DNA of 64,000 bases from Clitoria ternatea (GCA_037962975.1 CM075669.1:81450001-81514000), one strand, 5' to 3'; positions 33,123 to 45,059 are shown, counted from the first letter of the stretch. Notes: generated by a model not told the origin, from the letters alone. Made by a program: numbers and translations.

Positions 33123-34870
33123 ATGGAAGGAATCAAGTTCAATGAAAACCACATTGTTGAATCCGTCTACTTTTCTCCCATTCAATATAAGAATAAAAGC
33201 AGAGATGTTGTGGCGAAACTAAAGAGCATCGGTTGGCTTTCTTTCTGTTCAACCATTGATGCCTATTCTCCTTCACTGATATTGGAGTTCTGGCCCTCGG
33301 TCACTGTCAACAAGGAAGACTCAACCATTTCTAGATATCTTCATAATAGAAGGATTGAAATCACTCTTGATGGCATTATAAATACCTATAGTTGCCCAAA
33401 TGATGGACTTGCTTTTTCTGATGACTATATTGGAAGCACAATTTTGAAAGCTGAAGCAAATATCTATCTTTATGGTTTAGAAGCCCCTCCAACTTTCTAG
33501 TAAAAGACTTGTTACCTAAGCCCAAGTTCTTGCATGCATTGATGAGGCAGATATTCTCTCCAAGACAAAGTGCAAGAGTTATGGTAACAAAGCTGGATAA
33601 GTTGTCTATGGTCCTTATGATGAAAAGATCTTCACTAGTCTTCCCAATGTAATTATGTGCTATATGATCACCTCAATTTTCAGAAAATAGAAGAAAATCC
33701 CTTTTCTAGGAATTTTGAGTAGAATCTTTAAACAACATGGTGTTTTTGTCCAAAGCTCAAAAGACTTAAAGATGTGTAGCAGCCTAGCTACTAAAGCTCT
33801 AACATTTTCTATGATTCTCACTTGTTCTAAAGCCCCTTAGCAAGTTGAACCAGAACTACCCCTAAAGGATGAGAGGACATCTTCTAAAGATAACTCATCA
33901 TTAGATTCAGACCAACCAAAGTCTGGGCCCCCTACCAAGAAACTCATAATTTTTGTTGGCATCTCTCCTAGAATGTCAAGGGCTAGCCCCTCCATAAGAA
34001 AGTCTGAACCATCTATGAAGATCAGCAAACCATCCGTTGCTAAGCCTTCACTTACTCCATCAACTACTCCTGCTCACTCTTCAGGAAGAATTACAAGGGG
34101 AATGCTCAAGCATATCTCTACAAGAAAAAATGTCTCAGAAGGTTCCTCTGCTCTCAACCTTGTGATATTTAGTTCTTCAGACTCCAAGTCTACCTCTTCT
34201 GAACTAGAAAATATGCCATCTCCACTACCATCTAGCATTACCTCTCTAATGGCTTTAGACCAATCTTCACATGATCAAGAAACTACAGTTTCTACTCCTG
34301 TTCAAGACTCAGTAATACGGACCCTTCCATCTGTCTTAACTTCTGTTCCTGTTTGTCACCCAGAATCCAAACTACCATCAACTGGAATCACCTTGCCATC
34401 CACAACATCTTCACTTACATTTTTCCCCCTTTGCCTGCATCTTGACACCGCTATGTAATATAAGCTCAAGAAGGAACAAAGAGCCATATTAATGGATATT
34501 CATCAAGGAAGATCCCTCACAGATATTCAAAATTGAAGAACAAAATTTGCGTTCATCCTTCCAACAACCAAGATCTTAATTACTCCAGACACGCTTCATC
34601 ATATTCCTAAGCCTCATTCATCTAGGAAAGACAAGAAGTCAATTTTAGACTTGATCCAACCATATGTGCCAGCATGGGATGATCCCAGACCTCACAAGCT
34701 TTCGGATGAAGAAGTATCCAAACTCCTTCAATCAGATCACAATGCTAAAGAGGATGCTCGACACTTATGGAATCACATTTTATAGTTGATAGGTGAAGCA
34801 GGATCCAACTCAAATAGTTCCAACCAACCATGATACCTCTGCTGCTAAGACTTCGACGTCTCAGTGATGA
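33123..34870 (+). pseudogene. Envelope-like / extra 3' gene of Copia-2
   Basis: ATG at 33123 (MEGIKFNENHIVES) opens a domain that runs to TAG at 33498-33500, with KLKSIGWLSFC, LILEFWPSV and RRIEITLDGIINTYSCPNDGL. In SIRE-type elements the ORF after pol is called envelope-like; similar N-terminal domains are also annotated as plant transposon proteins. It continues in shifted frames (KFLHALMRQIFSPRQ near 33520), then a Pro/Ser/Thr-rich segment (33960-34440) and a charged C-terminus (to about 34780). I see no convincing signal peptide or membrane anchor. The function is unknown and the copy is broken by many stops. Confidence 0.6.
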
Positions 34871-35198
34871 CCTTCATTTATTGATTACAAAAGAGGGAGA
34901 ATATTTTGGGTTATAGTCTAAGTCAAGAGGGTTATGCAGACAGTTTTTTTTGTTTTTATGCTTAAAACTGTAACATTTCTAGTGTTCATCAATAAAATTG
35001 CTCTTTTTTTTATATCTGTAGAGTTATTGATGATTCAGTATTTTAACTACCTTAAAGTCTGTTGCATATGATTAACTTGACTATCTTTTGAAAACACTTA
35101 AAAGAATTTAAAACTTATGTTATATCTTGATAATCAATGTTTTAATTCTTCTTCTAATGTAGAACTCATTTTATCCTCGAGACTTAATGTTTGTTACC

Positions 35199-35215
35199 AA
35201 AAAATAAGGGGAGAA
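35199..35215 (+). other. Polypurine tract of Copia-2
   Basis: AAAAATAAGGGGAGAA immediately before the 3' LTR start TGTTAG; this is where plus-strand DNA synthesis would be primed. Confidence 0.85.
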
Positions 35216-36468
35216 TGTTAGAGTAAAGTCTGAACTCATGATTGAGTAGTCTGAACCCCGAGTGATTTCTTAATAATACACATTAAGACTCTCAACTAAA
35301 ATGAAGTCTGTACTATTTTGTTGTCTAACAATTCTATTCAAGTGTGTCAAGAGTCCATAGAGATCCACTTGCAAATGATAGGGGGAGTCCCTGAAACTCA
35401 ATAGTCTCAAGATTGAAAAAGTATGTACTTACTTAAAGGATCTCTTATTTTCTAGAAAAAAGCTGCATGAACTTTCTCTTATCACCTCTGAAGTTTTTAC
35501 TAAAAAGGAAATCAAGGGAAAAGTTGACAAGCTTTCTTACATGTCTCAAGAAAAATATCTCACATATCTCAAGATGTTAGAAAAGCTGAACCTGGTCAGT
35601 ATGGAAAGCCTAAGGTTAACTGTTATGATTTGTACTCAAAGTTGATAAGCAAAAGGGATCTTTTACTAAAAGACTTTCAAAGTTATCCAGTTTAGGAAAC
35701 TCCTCAGAAACATATCTCTACAATCACTGATGGCATAGTACTCGAAGAGACCAACGTCCTTCAAGATGAACCAATGAATGTTTTTAGAAGGACTATAAAT
35801 ATAAGAAGCCTTTGAATCCAAGAGTGTAACGTTGTTCATTTTTTGCTTAAATTCTTTCTAGTTTTCTCTTTAGAAACCTAAGTCTGTAAAGACTTTTCTT
35901 AAAAGTTTCTAAGTTCTTGTATTCACTACATAAGTCCTCTTTGTAGCTCTACTTAGTTAAGATCGTGACTTATAGTAGTTTGTAGCTTAATGTGCCTGTA
36001 CTCATTTCATATATTTGTACACTGAGTTATTTGTGAGTAACCTTAAATACATTTCTACCATCACTTTGTGTGTTCTGGTGTGTTGCCAGAATTTGTTAAG
36101 TGTTAGGAAACACGTATTGCCTGAAGAGGCTTTTGGAAGAATACTTGGGTTTTTAGCGAGGAATGGCTAGTGTCAAGAATACTTGGGTATAAGCCAAAAA
36201 TGGCTGGAGTTAAGAATACTTGGTGCACTGTGTTGGTGCAGATTGTATAGGTGTTTTACAATAGTAAAAATCCTTCGGGCTGAATGGACTGGACTAGCTT
36301 CTGTGTTGGAAGTGAACCAGGATAAATTTCCATTGTGCATTTCTCCCTTCCCTTATCTCTAGTTTGTAAAATTAGTTTTTCTCTTGAGCGGTCTGTTCGT
36401 GAAATATTTTTGAAAAAGAGTTTAAGACTTATTCAACTCCCCTTTCTATGTCTAACTCTGTACCATCA
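35216..36468 (+). repeat. 3' LTR of Copia-2
   Basis: 1253 bp, about 75 bases shorter than its partner, mainly through a gap near 35430 compared with 26650-26720. The TATA box is at 35793. Confidence 0.9.
35793..35800 (+). promoter_or_regulatory. TATA box, 3' LTR of Copia-2
   Basis: TATAAATA, the counterpart of 27112-27119. In this position it could only drive transcription outward into gypsy-A. Confidence 0.5.
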
Positions 36469-36473
36469 AGTTC

Positions 36474-38140
36474 AAAGAAGAGCTGTTGGTAATTCTGTAG
36501 TAGAGATTCCAATTCCCTTTTTTGACTTTGAGTCAAATTTTGATGTTGGATAGAGGTATAATTGTAGCAAAATAGACCTTGCATTGCCAGATACATAGCC
36601 TAACATTGAACTGTCTTAAATTTCCCTGTTAGTTCTCCCATTTCTGCTAATGATTTTCCCCTTGCAAGCACATTATTTTGCCTTGATGCTCAAACCTCAT
36701 AGTTAGCTAAGCATAATTCCAACAAATCTCTTCTGGTGTTTTGAACCATTGCATCCCTAAAATCACACCAAATGTACTACTAGGAAAAACTAAGAAATCG
36801 GCCTTAAAAACATGATCATCAAAGCTCCATGCAACCTGGGCACACTTCTTAGTTATCACTAATTATTTGTCTGAGGCCACCATCGTAGGGAAATTTCAAA
36901 TACGTTGAGATTGAAGTTTCAATGCTTTTACCCATTTTGCACTAATAAAGTTATAAGTGCTTCCTGTATCTGTTAAAAATGGCACAACTTTTCTCTTTAT
37001 TAATCCTTTCATTTGAAGTGTATTAGCACTTGTAATTCCTTGCAAGGAATTAATGGAGATATGAATATCTGCATCATTGACTAAATCTAGACTTTTCTCA
37101 ATTAATACAAATTCATGTTCATCATCAGATTCTGATTCTATTCCTACAGCTGCTTGATCCTGAGCACTAAAAATTGTATTCAATTTTCCCAGACTTTGCA
37201 CTTAAATTTATGATTCTTTTCCCATTTTCACCATAAAATCTACATAATTCGTTCACTAATTTCTTTCCTCGAGACAGAAGTTGCAGTGGTTACCTTTGAA
37301 TCTATAGAAGTTGTTGAGTTAGTAGAAATCTGGGTATGCTTTTGTTGTAGACTTGTAATTAGTTTGCTATGCTTGTTTTGAAAGGAGTTAGACCATGATC
37401 TAGAATATTTCATTTTAGACTCTGACCCAACAGGCTTTCCCTAACTAAATTTCTTTGTGATTTCTTGAAGAACCTTATCTTATAATCTTACCAAACGAAC
37501 TGTGTCTTGAACTTAAGTTAGTCTTTGTAGCCTGACTAATTTTTCTAACTCAATCTTTAATCCAGAAAGAAAGAAACTTAATGCTAGATCTTCTCTCACG
37601 ACAACACGTGCCAACAAGTCAAATCTTTCAAGATACTCGAGCAAGGGACTTTCCTGCTTTAGTCTTGCCAATTCTACAATTGGATCATTGAATGCTTCAT
37701 CATCAAATCTAGTATTGTGCAAAATTTGTTTCCATGCTTAAGTTGTGAGATTTTTGTTCTACATATAGTGTTGTTGCCAAGAAAAAGCTTTGCCCTCAAT
37801 TAAAAGTAACAATAAATGGCCTCTTTGCTCTTCTGGTGTACCTTCTAACCCAAAAAACTACTCTGCCTTCGCCTTCCATTCATGGAAATTCATTCCATCA
37901 AATAAGGGAAATTGGAGTTATGTGCGCTTAACTACTGAAGGTGTGGCTTCTGGAATTTCATTGTGATTGTCATGTAATTGTATGTTACTTCTGCAACAAG
38001 ACCTTCGATTAATTTCTGCATTGTTTCTAAGGTTTTCTACGTTGCACTGTTGATTTTTCAGATGATTCTTTAGAATCATACAGGGTTTTTTCGAATCGAT
38101 CTATACGAGTTTCCAATTCCTTTACGGTTACCATTATCGC
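36474..38140 (-). pseudogene. Gag-protease of gypsy-A
   Basis: Minus-strand Ty3/gypsy sequence cut off from its RT by Copia-2. From right to left: a Gag start region (about 38130-37740), capsid pieces (RFDDEAFNDPIVELARLKQ about 37710 and YLERFDLLARVV about 37620), and a linker. The protease follows with FLTDTGSTYNFISAKWV (about 36985-36935), in which the D-T-G triplet is intact, then KCAQVAWSFDDHVFKADFLVFP and STFGVILGMQWFKTPEEI (36850-36730) before RT. Many stops are present. No zinc knuckle could be read with confidence. Neighbouring LTR and primer site confirm the orientation. Confidence 0.75.
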
Positions 38141-38148
38141 CTAGCTAA

Positions 38149-38158
38149 CTGATACCAA
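38149..38158 (-). other. Primer binding site of gypsy-A
   Basis: TTGGTATCAG on the minus strand, ending two bases from the LTR boundary at 38160. Confidence 0.7.
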
Positions 38159-38159
38159 T

Positions 38160-38449
38160 TGTCACAATTGAAAATAGATTTTCAATATGACTAAATTCAC
38201 TCTTCAATCAAACAATAGAAGAGGAAACCAAACTCTCATAAACTTTATTCCCGAATGAATTTGTCAATACATAAGGGTGTTATTTATTTATAACCACCTT
38301 TTAATCTTATCTAATAGAATTCTAATCATAACTAATTGCTAATCTTATCTAATTACTTAAGATAGGATACTAATCATATCTAACTAATAATCTTATCTAA
38401 TTATTTTCTTGAGATAGGATACTAACTAATTTGCTAATTAGACCTTACA
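38160..38449 (-). repeat. 5' LTR of gypsy-A
   Basis: A 290-bp block starting TGTCACAATTG and ending GACCTTACA on the plus strand (so TGTAAGGTC...CAATTGTGACA on the minus strand), beside the primer site. It is AT-rich with several TCTTATCTAAT words. The partner LTR is not in the window. Confidence 0.75.
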
Positions 38450-40046
38450 TTTGACTTATTATAGGTGAAATACTCCTCAAATTGACAAGTTTCCATTTCG
38501 CATGCCAACCATGTGAAATAAGTGTTTTTTTACAGCCACTAGTGATGACAATGATTAAATGTAATATTTCCAATGATAGTGATTTGGACATAGATGTTGA
38601 AGTTGACTTTGATTCTATACCAGAGACATCAAGTTTAGGAAATTCACGGGGTGTTGTCACCCTTATACCCAAGGGCGTTCCATTGAGATCAATGGTAATA
38701 GGTTAGTAATATTTATAATGTGACTGGTTGTTTGGATTAAATGATAATTGTTTATTGATAATTGACGACGAAGTCGAATTGTAGAGGATGGAGGAATATC
38801 ATTTTAGACTTTACTTCATTACAGTAATATTAAGTGGGAGCATCAAGATAAAGAAGATAACTTTGCAAAGTTGGAGAACCAGTCTGAATGACATGTTAGT
38901 GATGAACTTTTTATCAAATTAGAATTTCCATAAAATATAAACTACATTGAACTAGTATTCCATGAAGATACATCAAGCTTATATTATGGTTGAATCAAAA
39001 CCAACTTTTTTTACTGTGAAATGTCCTTGATGGTTGCTCTTAGAGGGTGAGGGTAATGTTATCTAAAAAGGCAAATGTATGGGTGGTAAGTAAGTGGTGA
39101 GGGGTATATACTTATGCGTACCTATTCTAAATATCAAGTAACATATAATAGATAAAAAAAGGTTTAAAAATTCTTATAGTCAAAATATTTTAAGCACTGG
39201 TAATAATTGTGTGTCTAAAAAATAATTACAAAATGGTCTAAAACTTCACTATCACCTTAAACCACTAGTAAAAATCGCCTGTACTTCTTCCACAATGAAA
39301 ACCAATACAAGCTAAAGGAAGTAGGGAGGCACTTGAAGGAGTAGAGAAGGACTTGAGGGAGTAAGGAGGTAATCTTGAGGGACATACTTCAAATTTTCAG
39401 ACACACGCTTAAATAGAAGACAATGTAGCTTTAAAATTTGAAATTCTCATGCATTTAACACTCTCAAGGGGCAAAACCCCTATCGTGTCAGTCAATGTGC
39501 ATCTTCCCAAGGCATTTTGTATGCTTTCCAATGCTATTTTGTCTCTACATAGGACGATTTATGTTTTCATTGTTCAAAAAAATGAAACATGTTTTACCCA
39601 TGGGAGATGTGAAATATATGTCAGATTGACAAGTGTCATACATGTATCTCTTTTGTATGTTAAGGATGTGAAATGTAATTATAAAGCAACACAAAACACC
39701 CCAGATACAAATAATTTTTATCCCACCCAAATTTACAAATTTTAAAAAATATACGCCCCAAAGTTGTCAAAAATTCTAGTTCTTACCCAAAGTACCTTTC
39801 AGCAAAGTGCTGAACTTGAAGTTTTTTCAGAGTACTTATCTCAGAAAAACCATACCATAGCTATTTTTTGATGGAGGTATAGCAAGGGGGATTAATCCTT
39901 CCCTGGAATATATGTACATGGAAGCAAAAAATGGATCTCTATCTCTAATCCCAGTTATTGATTTTATTGTAAGTCTTTGAATTTTTTTAACGAAATAAAT
40001 TACTTTATAAATAAATGATGATAACAAAGTAAGTTTGAGAAGTTTG

Positions 40047-40092
<46 letters not shown>

Positions 40093-40753
40093 TGATATGG
40101 TATGAATCCCAGTTATTGATTTTATTGTAAGTCTTTGAATTTTTTAAAGTAAAATATAAAAACTAAATAAATTAATTTATAAATAAATGATTGATAACAT
40201 AGTAAGTTTGAGAAGTGTTTCAAATACATTTTAGTGGTATTTGTAAACTGAGTAAGCTAGTATAATGTGCTGCAAATAGAAAATATATCAGCGTAAAAGG
40301 GGAAGGATTGATATTCCTGATAAAGATTAGAGCAGATAAAAGGAATTTACATGAGGAAAAGGAAAGAATGTGGATACCAATTGTCATCCTTAAATTAGTC
40401 CATTAATAAATAATTAATTATTCCACTAAATACAAATAGATGGTTATGATATTAATGGCCAATAATTCAATCTATAAGTATCAGAAAGCTAATTGAAATT
40501 TTTATTCATGGCAACTTAAAACTAAATAGGATACTGACAGTTAGGGGGAAACAAGTACGTGAGAAAAGGGATTAAAAAGAATGATAAGACTTATATATAA
40601 TTTTTACAATTTTTGGTATTATCTTCCCATTAGAATTAGAATTGATGTTGTATAGGTCAACATTGATGATGAGCCAGTAAAACTTCAATCCAAATGAAAA
40701 ATAACACTAAAAGCACCTACGTAACTGCATCCAAGTTTCATCCTAAAATGATC
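38450..40753. other. AT-rich DNA without a supported gene
   Basis: No recognisable protein domain on either strand. The longest open stretches (38482-38706, 39449-39745, plus strand) lack known motifs; the first holds an acidic run (SDLDIDVEVDFDS) and could be a remnant exon, but nothing else supports it. A duplication of about 157 bp (unit starts ATCCCAGTTATTG near 39949 and 40106) surrounds a TA microsatellite. Confidence 0.6.
40053..40089 (+). repeat. TA microsatellite
   Basis: About 18 uninterrupted TA units, lying between the two copies of a local duplication. Confidence 0.95.
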
Positions 40754-40989
40754 TATTCACACAAAGAAAGTAGGCACAAAAACCCTAAAGAATTCCCATA
40801 GAGATTAGGTTTATTATTTCTAATATGTGTCACTTGAGTTCAACATACATACATCTGATGCCTTTATACCTACGTTACAAAGTGGGTCTGGCCTATTAGG
40901 CTATGACCTAAGCTAATTAATTTCCCAGTGATGCGGGAAAATTTGGGAGAGTCATAGGGACCACCTCCCCCTAATCTAATGGAGGAACA
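40754..40989 (-). repeat. 3' LTR of Tat-2
   Basis: Plus strand TATTCACACAAAG to GGAGGAACA. It aligns base for base with 50267-50499 apart from scattered substitutions and a few one-base gaps. On the minus strand it starts TGTTCC. Confidence 0.85.
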
Positions 40990-40994
40990 GGAGC

Positions 40995-41395
40995 CCCCTA
41001 GCCATGAGTGTTGGCTGTAGAACCGAGCGAGGTGGCTAAGAACGATCCCAAACCTCTCATTAAATAGGATTTCTTTGATTGCCGAGTATAAAAAATCACT
41101 ACTCACATCGGGAAGCAGAGCACCAAGAACTCTGCTTCCGAGCGGGTATTTTTCGAGTGAAGAAAACCTTGATTCTGAGTGCAGAAACCCGAGTGAGTAG
41201 GGTTTCGATTTCGAGCAAAAACTTCTGAGCGGAACGAGCCTTAATTCTAAGCAAAGGCTTCTAAGTGAGAGGAGTCTTGATTCCGCGCGAAAACTTCTGA
41301 GCGAGAGGAGCCTTAATTCCGAGTGAAGCTTCTGAGTGAGCGTAGTCTTGATTCCGAGTGAAGGAAAACTTCTACCACGCGAGAGCCACATTGGC
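40995..41395 (+). repeat. Degenerate 30-bp repeats near the 3' end of Tat-2
   Basis: Recurring pattern CTTGATTCCGAGTGAAAACTTCTGAGCGAGAGGAG with variation, about eight copies. On the minus strand it gives a repetitive Leu/Ser/Arg ORF (ESRLLSLRSF) that I take as a by-product. Confidence 0.65.
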
Positions 41396-41797
41396 TAGGA
41401 TTACTTGTGTCATCTGGCAGGGAGAGGGCCAATTGTCATTTGCTTTATCGATTAAAATGCACTAGCTTAATGATTGCGACATTTTTTGCGTTTCCCCAAG
41501 GCATTAATGATATGTTTTTTGGAAAGGATGTGTCTTTTGGTCTGAAGGGAATTGTTAGTGTGGTTGCTATTAAATGTTCGCGGCTGATGGGTTCCCCTTC
41601 ATTGGATCATTCTTTTCATGTTATCTTCACTCCTGGCCCTTGGATTATGATTGTGCTGTGCAAGGATCCTCTTTTGGGATTACCTTAACTTTCTACCTGG
41701 TGCTTTGTGGCAGCCATCTAGTCCTCATCGTTCTGGAAGGATTCCCAACCGTTAGATCCCTTTATTAATATACGTCTATTCCTTTTACTTTGTGGAG

Positions 41798-41804
41798 TAT
41801 AAAT
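41798..41804 (+). promoter_or_regulatory. TATA box of the antisense gene in Tat-2
   Basis: TATAAAT followed by a CT-rich leader (41815-41900) and, 180 bases on, an ATG. It points opposite to gag-pol. Confidence 0.5.
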
Positions 41805-41982
41805 GATGCTCCCCTTGGCTTTCTTCGTTCCTTCGCTTGTCTTCTATTTTCCTTCTGTTCTCTCTTGAGCTTTCACTTACTATTTCTTGGCTACCTCTTC
41901 TGTTAGGATCTCTATGCTTTCCTTAGGCAAATAGGTTAGTGTGTGCCCTCTCCCATGTCATTTTACTTGTGTTTGAAATACC

Positions 41983-43658
41983 ATGGCTTCTTCTGCTTCT
42001 GGGGTTCCCTATAGTTGGGTGAGGGATGGAGTCTTGTCCATTCCCTCCTCTTTTCGAAGCGAGGATTCCATAGTAAGGTTATAGGAAGGGGAGAGTTTTA
42101 ATCATTCTAAATTAGCCCCTAATGTTGAGTGTATGAGTTGTTCTGAGTCTGAACAGGTTTGTCACTGTCGCACTGACCCGAGTGAGGTAGATTACACTTA
42201 TGTTTATGAAACCATGTTTTTCATCTTTATTTGTCTTTCCATTTTTCTGACTTTAAGGTTGGTGTCTTAAACGCTCTCAATATCGTTTCCACCCAGCTAC
42301 ATCCTAATGGATGGGCATTTGTCAAGGCTTTCGAAGTTGTTTATGACTACTTTGGTCGGGAACCCTTCGTGCCCATTTTCTTTTTATTTTTTCCAAGCCA
42401 AAGTTCTGAAGGCAGGGGTCGCCCTAGGGTGGGTTTCTTTTAATGGGGTAGCCCACCGTATCTTGATTAGGGCTTTTAATCAGTCTTACAAAACTTTTAA
42501 AGCTGCGTTCTTCAAGATCCATGTAGGATTAGACATGCCTGGGGGGATTTCCTCCACGGAACTGACTCTCATTCTTTATTCCCTATATACTGGACTCCGA
42601 ATCCCATTTAGTACCGAGTGTTGTAAGATGACCTGACTGTGTCTGAGAGGTCGGATGTGAAGTTTTTGACCAATGACTTGGACGTATACTTCAGCTCTCA
42701 AGCTCTGATTGCCCTGGTTCCTTATCTAGATGCTCTGGGCGCCTGGATTCGTAAGTGCGTTGTGTGCCTCGTGACTAATATTTGCTCTCTATATTGATTC
42801 TGACAAGGGTTTGTTCTTTTTATTTGGCGGGCGACATGGCTCCAAACTCCCTATTGATAAGGGCCCTGAATAAACGCTACTAAGAGGCGGATCCCAAAGG
42901 CATGGCAAAGAAAATTATGGCAAAGAAAGTAGGATCTTCTTCCGCCGTTGTCTCTGCCTCTACCCCAATTGGCAAACCTACCGTCACCACGCCTATTGCT
43001 GCTACACCCATTACTACCGTGCCTACTCAATCAGTGCCTATTTAGTCACAGTTGGAGAAGGAGGCTAGACGGGTGGTCAAGAGATCTTGTCAGAGGGAGG
43101 CAACCACATATACTGGTGAGGGGTCTCAGTGTCATCCCCCCTTCTTCCATCCCGACTATAGGAGTCGTCACCATCTCAGAGGGTGAGGAGGAAGAGATTC
43201 CCCCCTAGTGACCCGGGGTAGGTCCTCTGGGTGATTGGAGGTGCGTCCCCCAGTTCCAGCCAACCCATATCTACGGAGGTAATCACTGGATCAATACCCA
43301 GTGTCACGGATGCTTCCGAGCACCTTTAGGAGGCATTTGTGAATGGGTCGATGAGCTCCGACAGGAATCCGGCTCACTCTCTCTAGGATGTGTGCTTCCC
43401 TGTCTCCCAGTTTGTAGACCGCACGATCCTCTTCAAAGAGGATACAGAAAAGTATGCTTCTTTCAATCCTATCGCCATGTGTCAGGGCTAGGAGCAGATC
43501 TCTATTCTAACCCTTCTGTCACACTAGACTTTGAGGGTCTTGATCCGTTCAAGATACTCATGGATGGTCAAATAGTGTCTGATCCCAACTCTGAGGATGA
43601 ACAAACAGAGACCGGCGCGGATGAGGGGCAGGGTATTCCTGAGACGGGGGGCTCGTAG
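41983..43658 (+). pseudogene. Antisense gene of Tat-2 (putative gypsy-type transposon domain)
   Basis: A plus-strand gene inside a minus-strand element. ATG at 41983 (MASSASGVPYSWVRDG) is followed by pieces in changing frames: HLSRLSKLFMTTL / AFVKAFEVVYDYFGREP (about 42310-42370), FYFFQAKVLKAGVALGWVSFNG, FNQSYKTFKAAFFKIHVG (42475-42525), then SSTELTLILYSLYTGLRIPF. This resembles the domain annotated as putative gypsy type transposon in antisense ORFs of plant Tat elements. The later part is Thr/Pro-rich and acidic (VTISEGEEEEIPP near 43190; DPNSEDEQTETGADEGQG near 43600). Its role in the element life cycle is not known. Stops and frame changes make this copy inactive, unless some breaks are introns: GTGAGG- and GTAAG-type donors exist but I could not settle a model. 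Confidence 0.6.
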
Positions 43659-43937
43659 TGAGTCAACCTTAGAGATTCCAACTGGGGAGTCTTCCGAAGC
43701 TGCTTCTTAAGAGATTTATTTACCAAGCTTGTGTCCTGTGCTTTGTTTTTTCTTTTGCATCTATTTAATGTAACATATAATAGTAATGAATACGCCTGAT
43801 GTTACTTCGATTCTTTTGCATGTCGCTTTTTGTTTTCTTTGTTTTCCTGATGATTTTATGTTGATGAATGAAAGTGTACCATGGGTTGATCTTAGTGTCC
43901 GCGCTCAGACTTTAAAGATGTAGGACGTATTGGCCGT

Positions 43938-44890
43938 GGGATCGATTCCACAATTGAACTTTGGTACTTGAACACATTTCAAGTTTCAAAACGTATGTGC
44001 CGAGGGATCAATTCCACACTCGAACTTTGGTACTTGAACGCATCTCAAGTTTCAAAACGCATGTGCCAAGGGGTCGACTCTGCACTTGGACTTTTAGTAC
44101 TTGAACGCATTTTAAGTTTCCAAACGTATGTGCCAAGGGATCGATTCCGCACTTGGACTTTGGTACTTAAACGCATTTCAAGTTTCAAAACGTATGTGCC
44201 GAGGGATCGATTCCACACTTGGACTTTGGTAATTGAATGCATTTTAAGTTTCAAAACGTATGTGTCGAGGGATCGATTCTGCACTCAGACTTTGGTACTT
44301 GAACGCATTTTAAGTTTCAAAATGTATGTGCCAAGGGATCAATTCCGCACTCGGACTTTGGTACTTAAATGCATTTTAAGTTTCAAAACGTATGTGCCAA
44401 GGGATCGATTTCACACTCGGACTTTTAGTACATGAACATATTTTAAGTTTCAAAATATATGTGCCAAGGGATTGATTCCGCACTCAAACATTTAGTACTT
44501 GAACACATTTCAAGTTTCAAAATGTATGCGCCGAGGGATCGATTCCGACTCAGACTTTAGTACTTCAACGCATTTCAAGTTTCAAAACGTATGTGCCGAG
44601 GGATCGATTCCACACTCAAACTTTTAGTACTTGAACACATTTTAAGTTTCAAAACGTATGTGCCGAGGGATTGATTTCGCACTCAGACTTTTAGTACTTG
44701 AACACATTTCAAGTTTCAAAACGTATGCATCGAGGGATCGATTCCACACTCCTACTTTTAGTACTTGAATACATTTCAAGTTTCAAAATGTATGTGCCGA
44801 GGGATCGATTCCGCACTTGGACTTTTAGTACTTAAACACATTTCAAGTTTCAAAACATATGTGCCAAGGGATCGACTCCGCACTCAGACT
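43938..44890 (+). repeat. 67-bp tandem array in Tat-2, about 14 copies
   Basis: Each unit reads roughly GTACTTGAACGCATTTCAAG, TTTCAAAACGTATGTGCCGA, GGGATCGATTCCGCACTCGG and ACTTT. Copies differ by a few substitutions and one-base gaps. The period near 67 leaves one frame open across seven copies (43968-44435), which is a repeat artefact. It lies between the integrase and the antisense gene. Confidence 0.9.
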
Positions 44891-45059
44891 TTTAGTTTAA
44901 AATCTGTTTTGTGACTGGTTGATGTAAAAACTTTTATTGAAAAGAACAGGGGCCTCGTTAAAACCTCCTGAGAGAAAACCCAGTGGAAAAAACCTCTCAG
45001 GTAGGAAAAAGAGTGCTCTGGATTACAGTGATTATTAAAATAATATTTCAAATGAGTTG

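Larger units (their letters stand above)
26446..36468 (+). mobile_element. Ty1/copia retrotransposon Copia-2, full length with envelope-like region
   Basis: LTRs at 26446-27772 and 35216-36468 both begin TGTTAGAGTAA and end TACCATCA. The flanks GGTTC (26441-26445) and AGTTC (36469-36473) form a 5-bp duplication with one difference. Between them lie a tRNA-Met-type primer site, Gag, protease, integrase, RT, RNase H, an extra region after pol, and a polypurine tract. Copia order plus an extra 3' coding region matches the SIRE (Maximus) type of plant element. It sits in gypsy-A. Every domain is damaged. Confidence 0.9.

Noticed and set aside
33123..34870. Evidence for an infectious, enveloped retrovirus
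   Set aside because: The region is broken by many stops, shows no signal peptide or membrane anchor, and sits in a Copia element with inactive protease and RT.
38482..38706. Possible host exon with an acidic stretch
   Set aside because: No recognised domain, no partner exons or convincing splice context nearby; left as unexplained.
39449..39745. 98-codon plus-strand ORF
   Set aside because: No domain, AT-rich surroundings, and an overlapping antisense ORF of similar length.
40870..41391. 173-codon Leu/Ser/Arg-rich ORF on the minus strand
   Set aside because: Overlaps the LTR and degenerate 30-bp repeats of Tat-2; no known domain.
43968..44435. 155-codon ORF with repeated KRMCRGI-like units
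   Set aside because: It is the 67-bp tandem array read in one frame; the period, not selection, keeps it open.
43938..44890. Possible CRISPR array (regular repeats)
   Set aside because: The whole 67-bp unit is repeated with no unique spacers, inside a plant retrotransposon.
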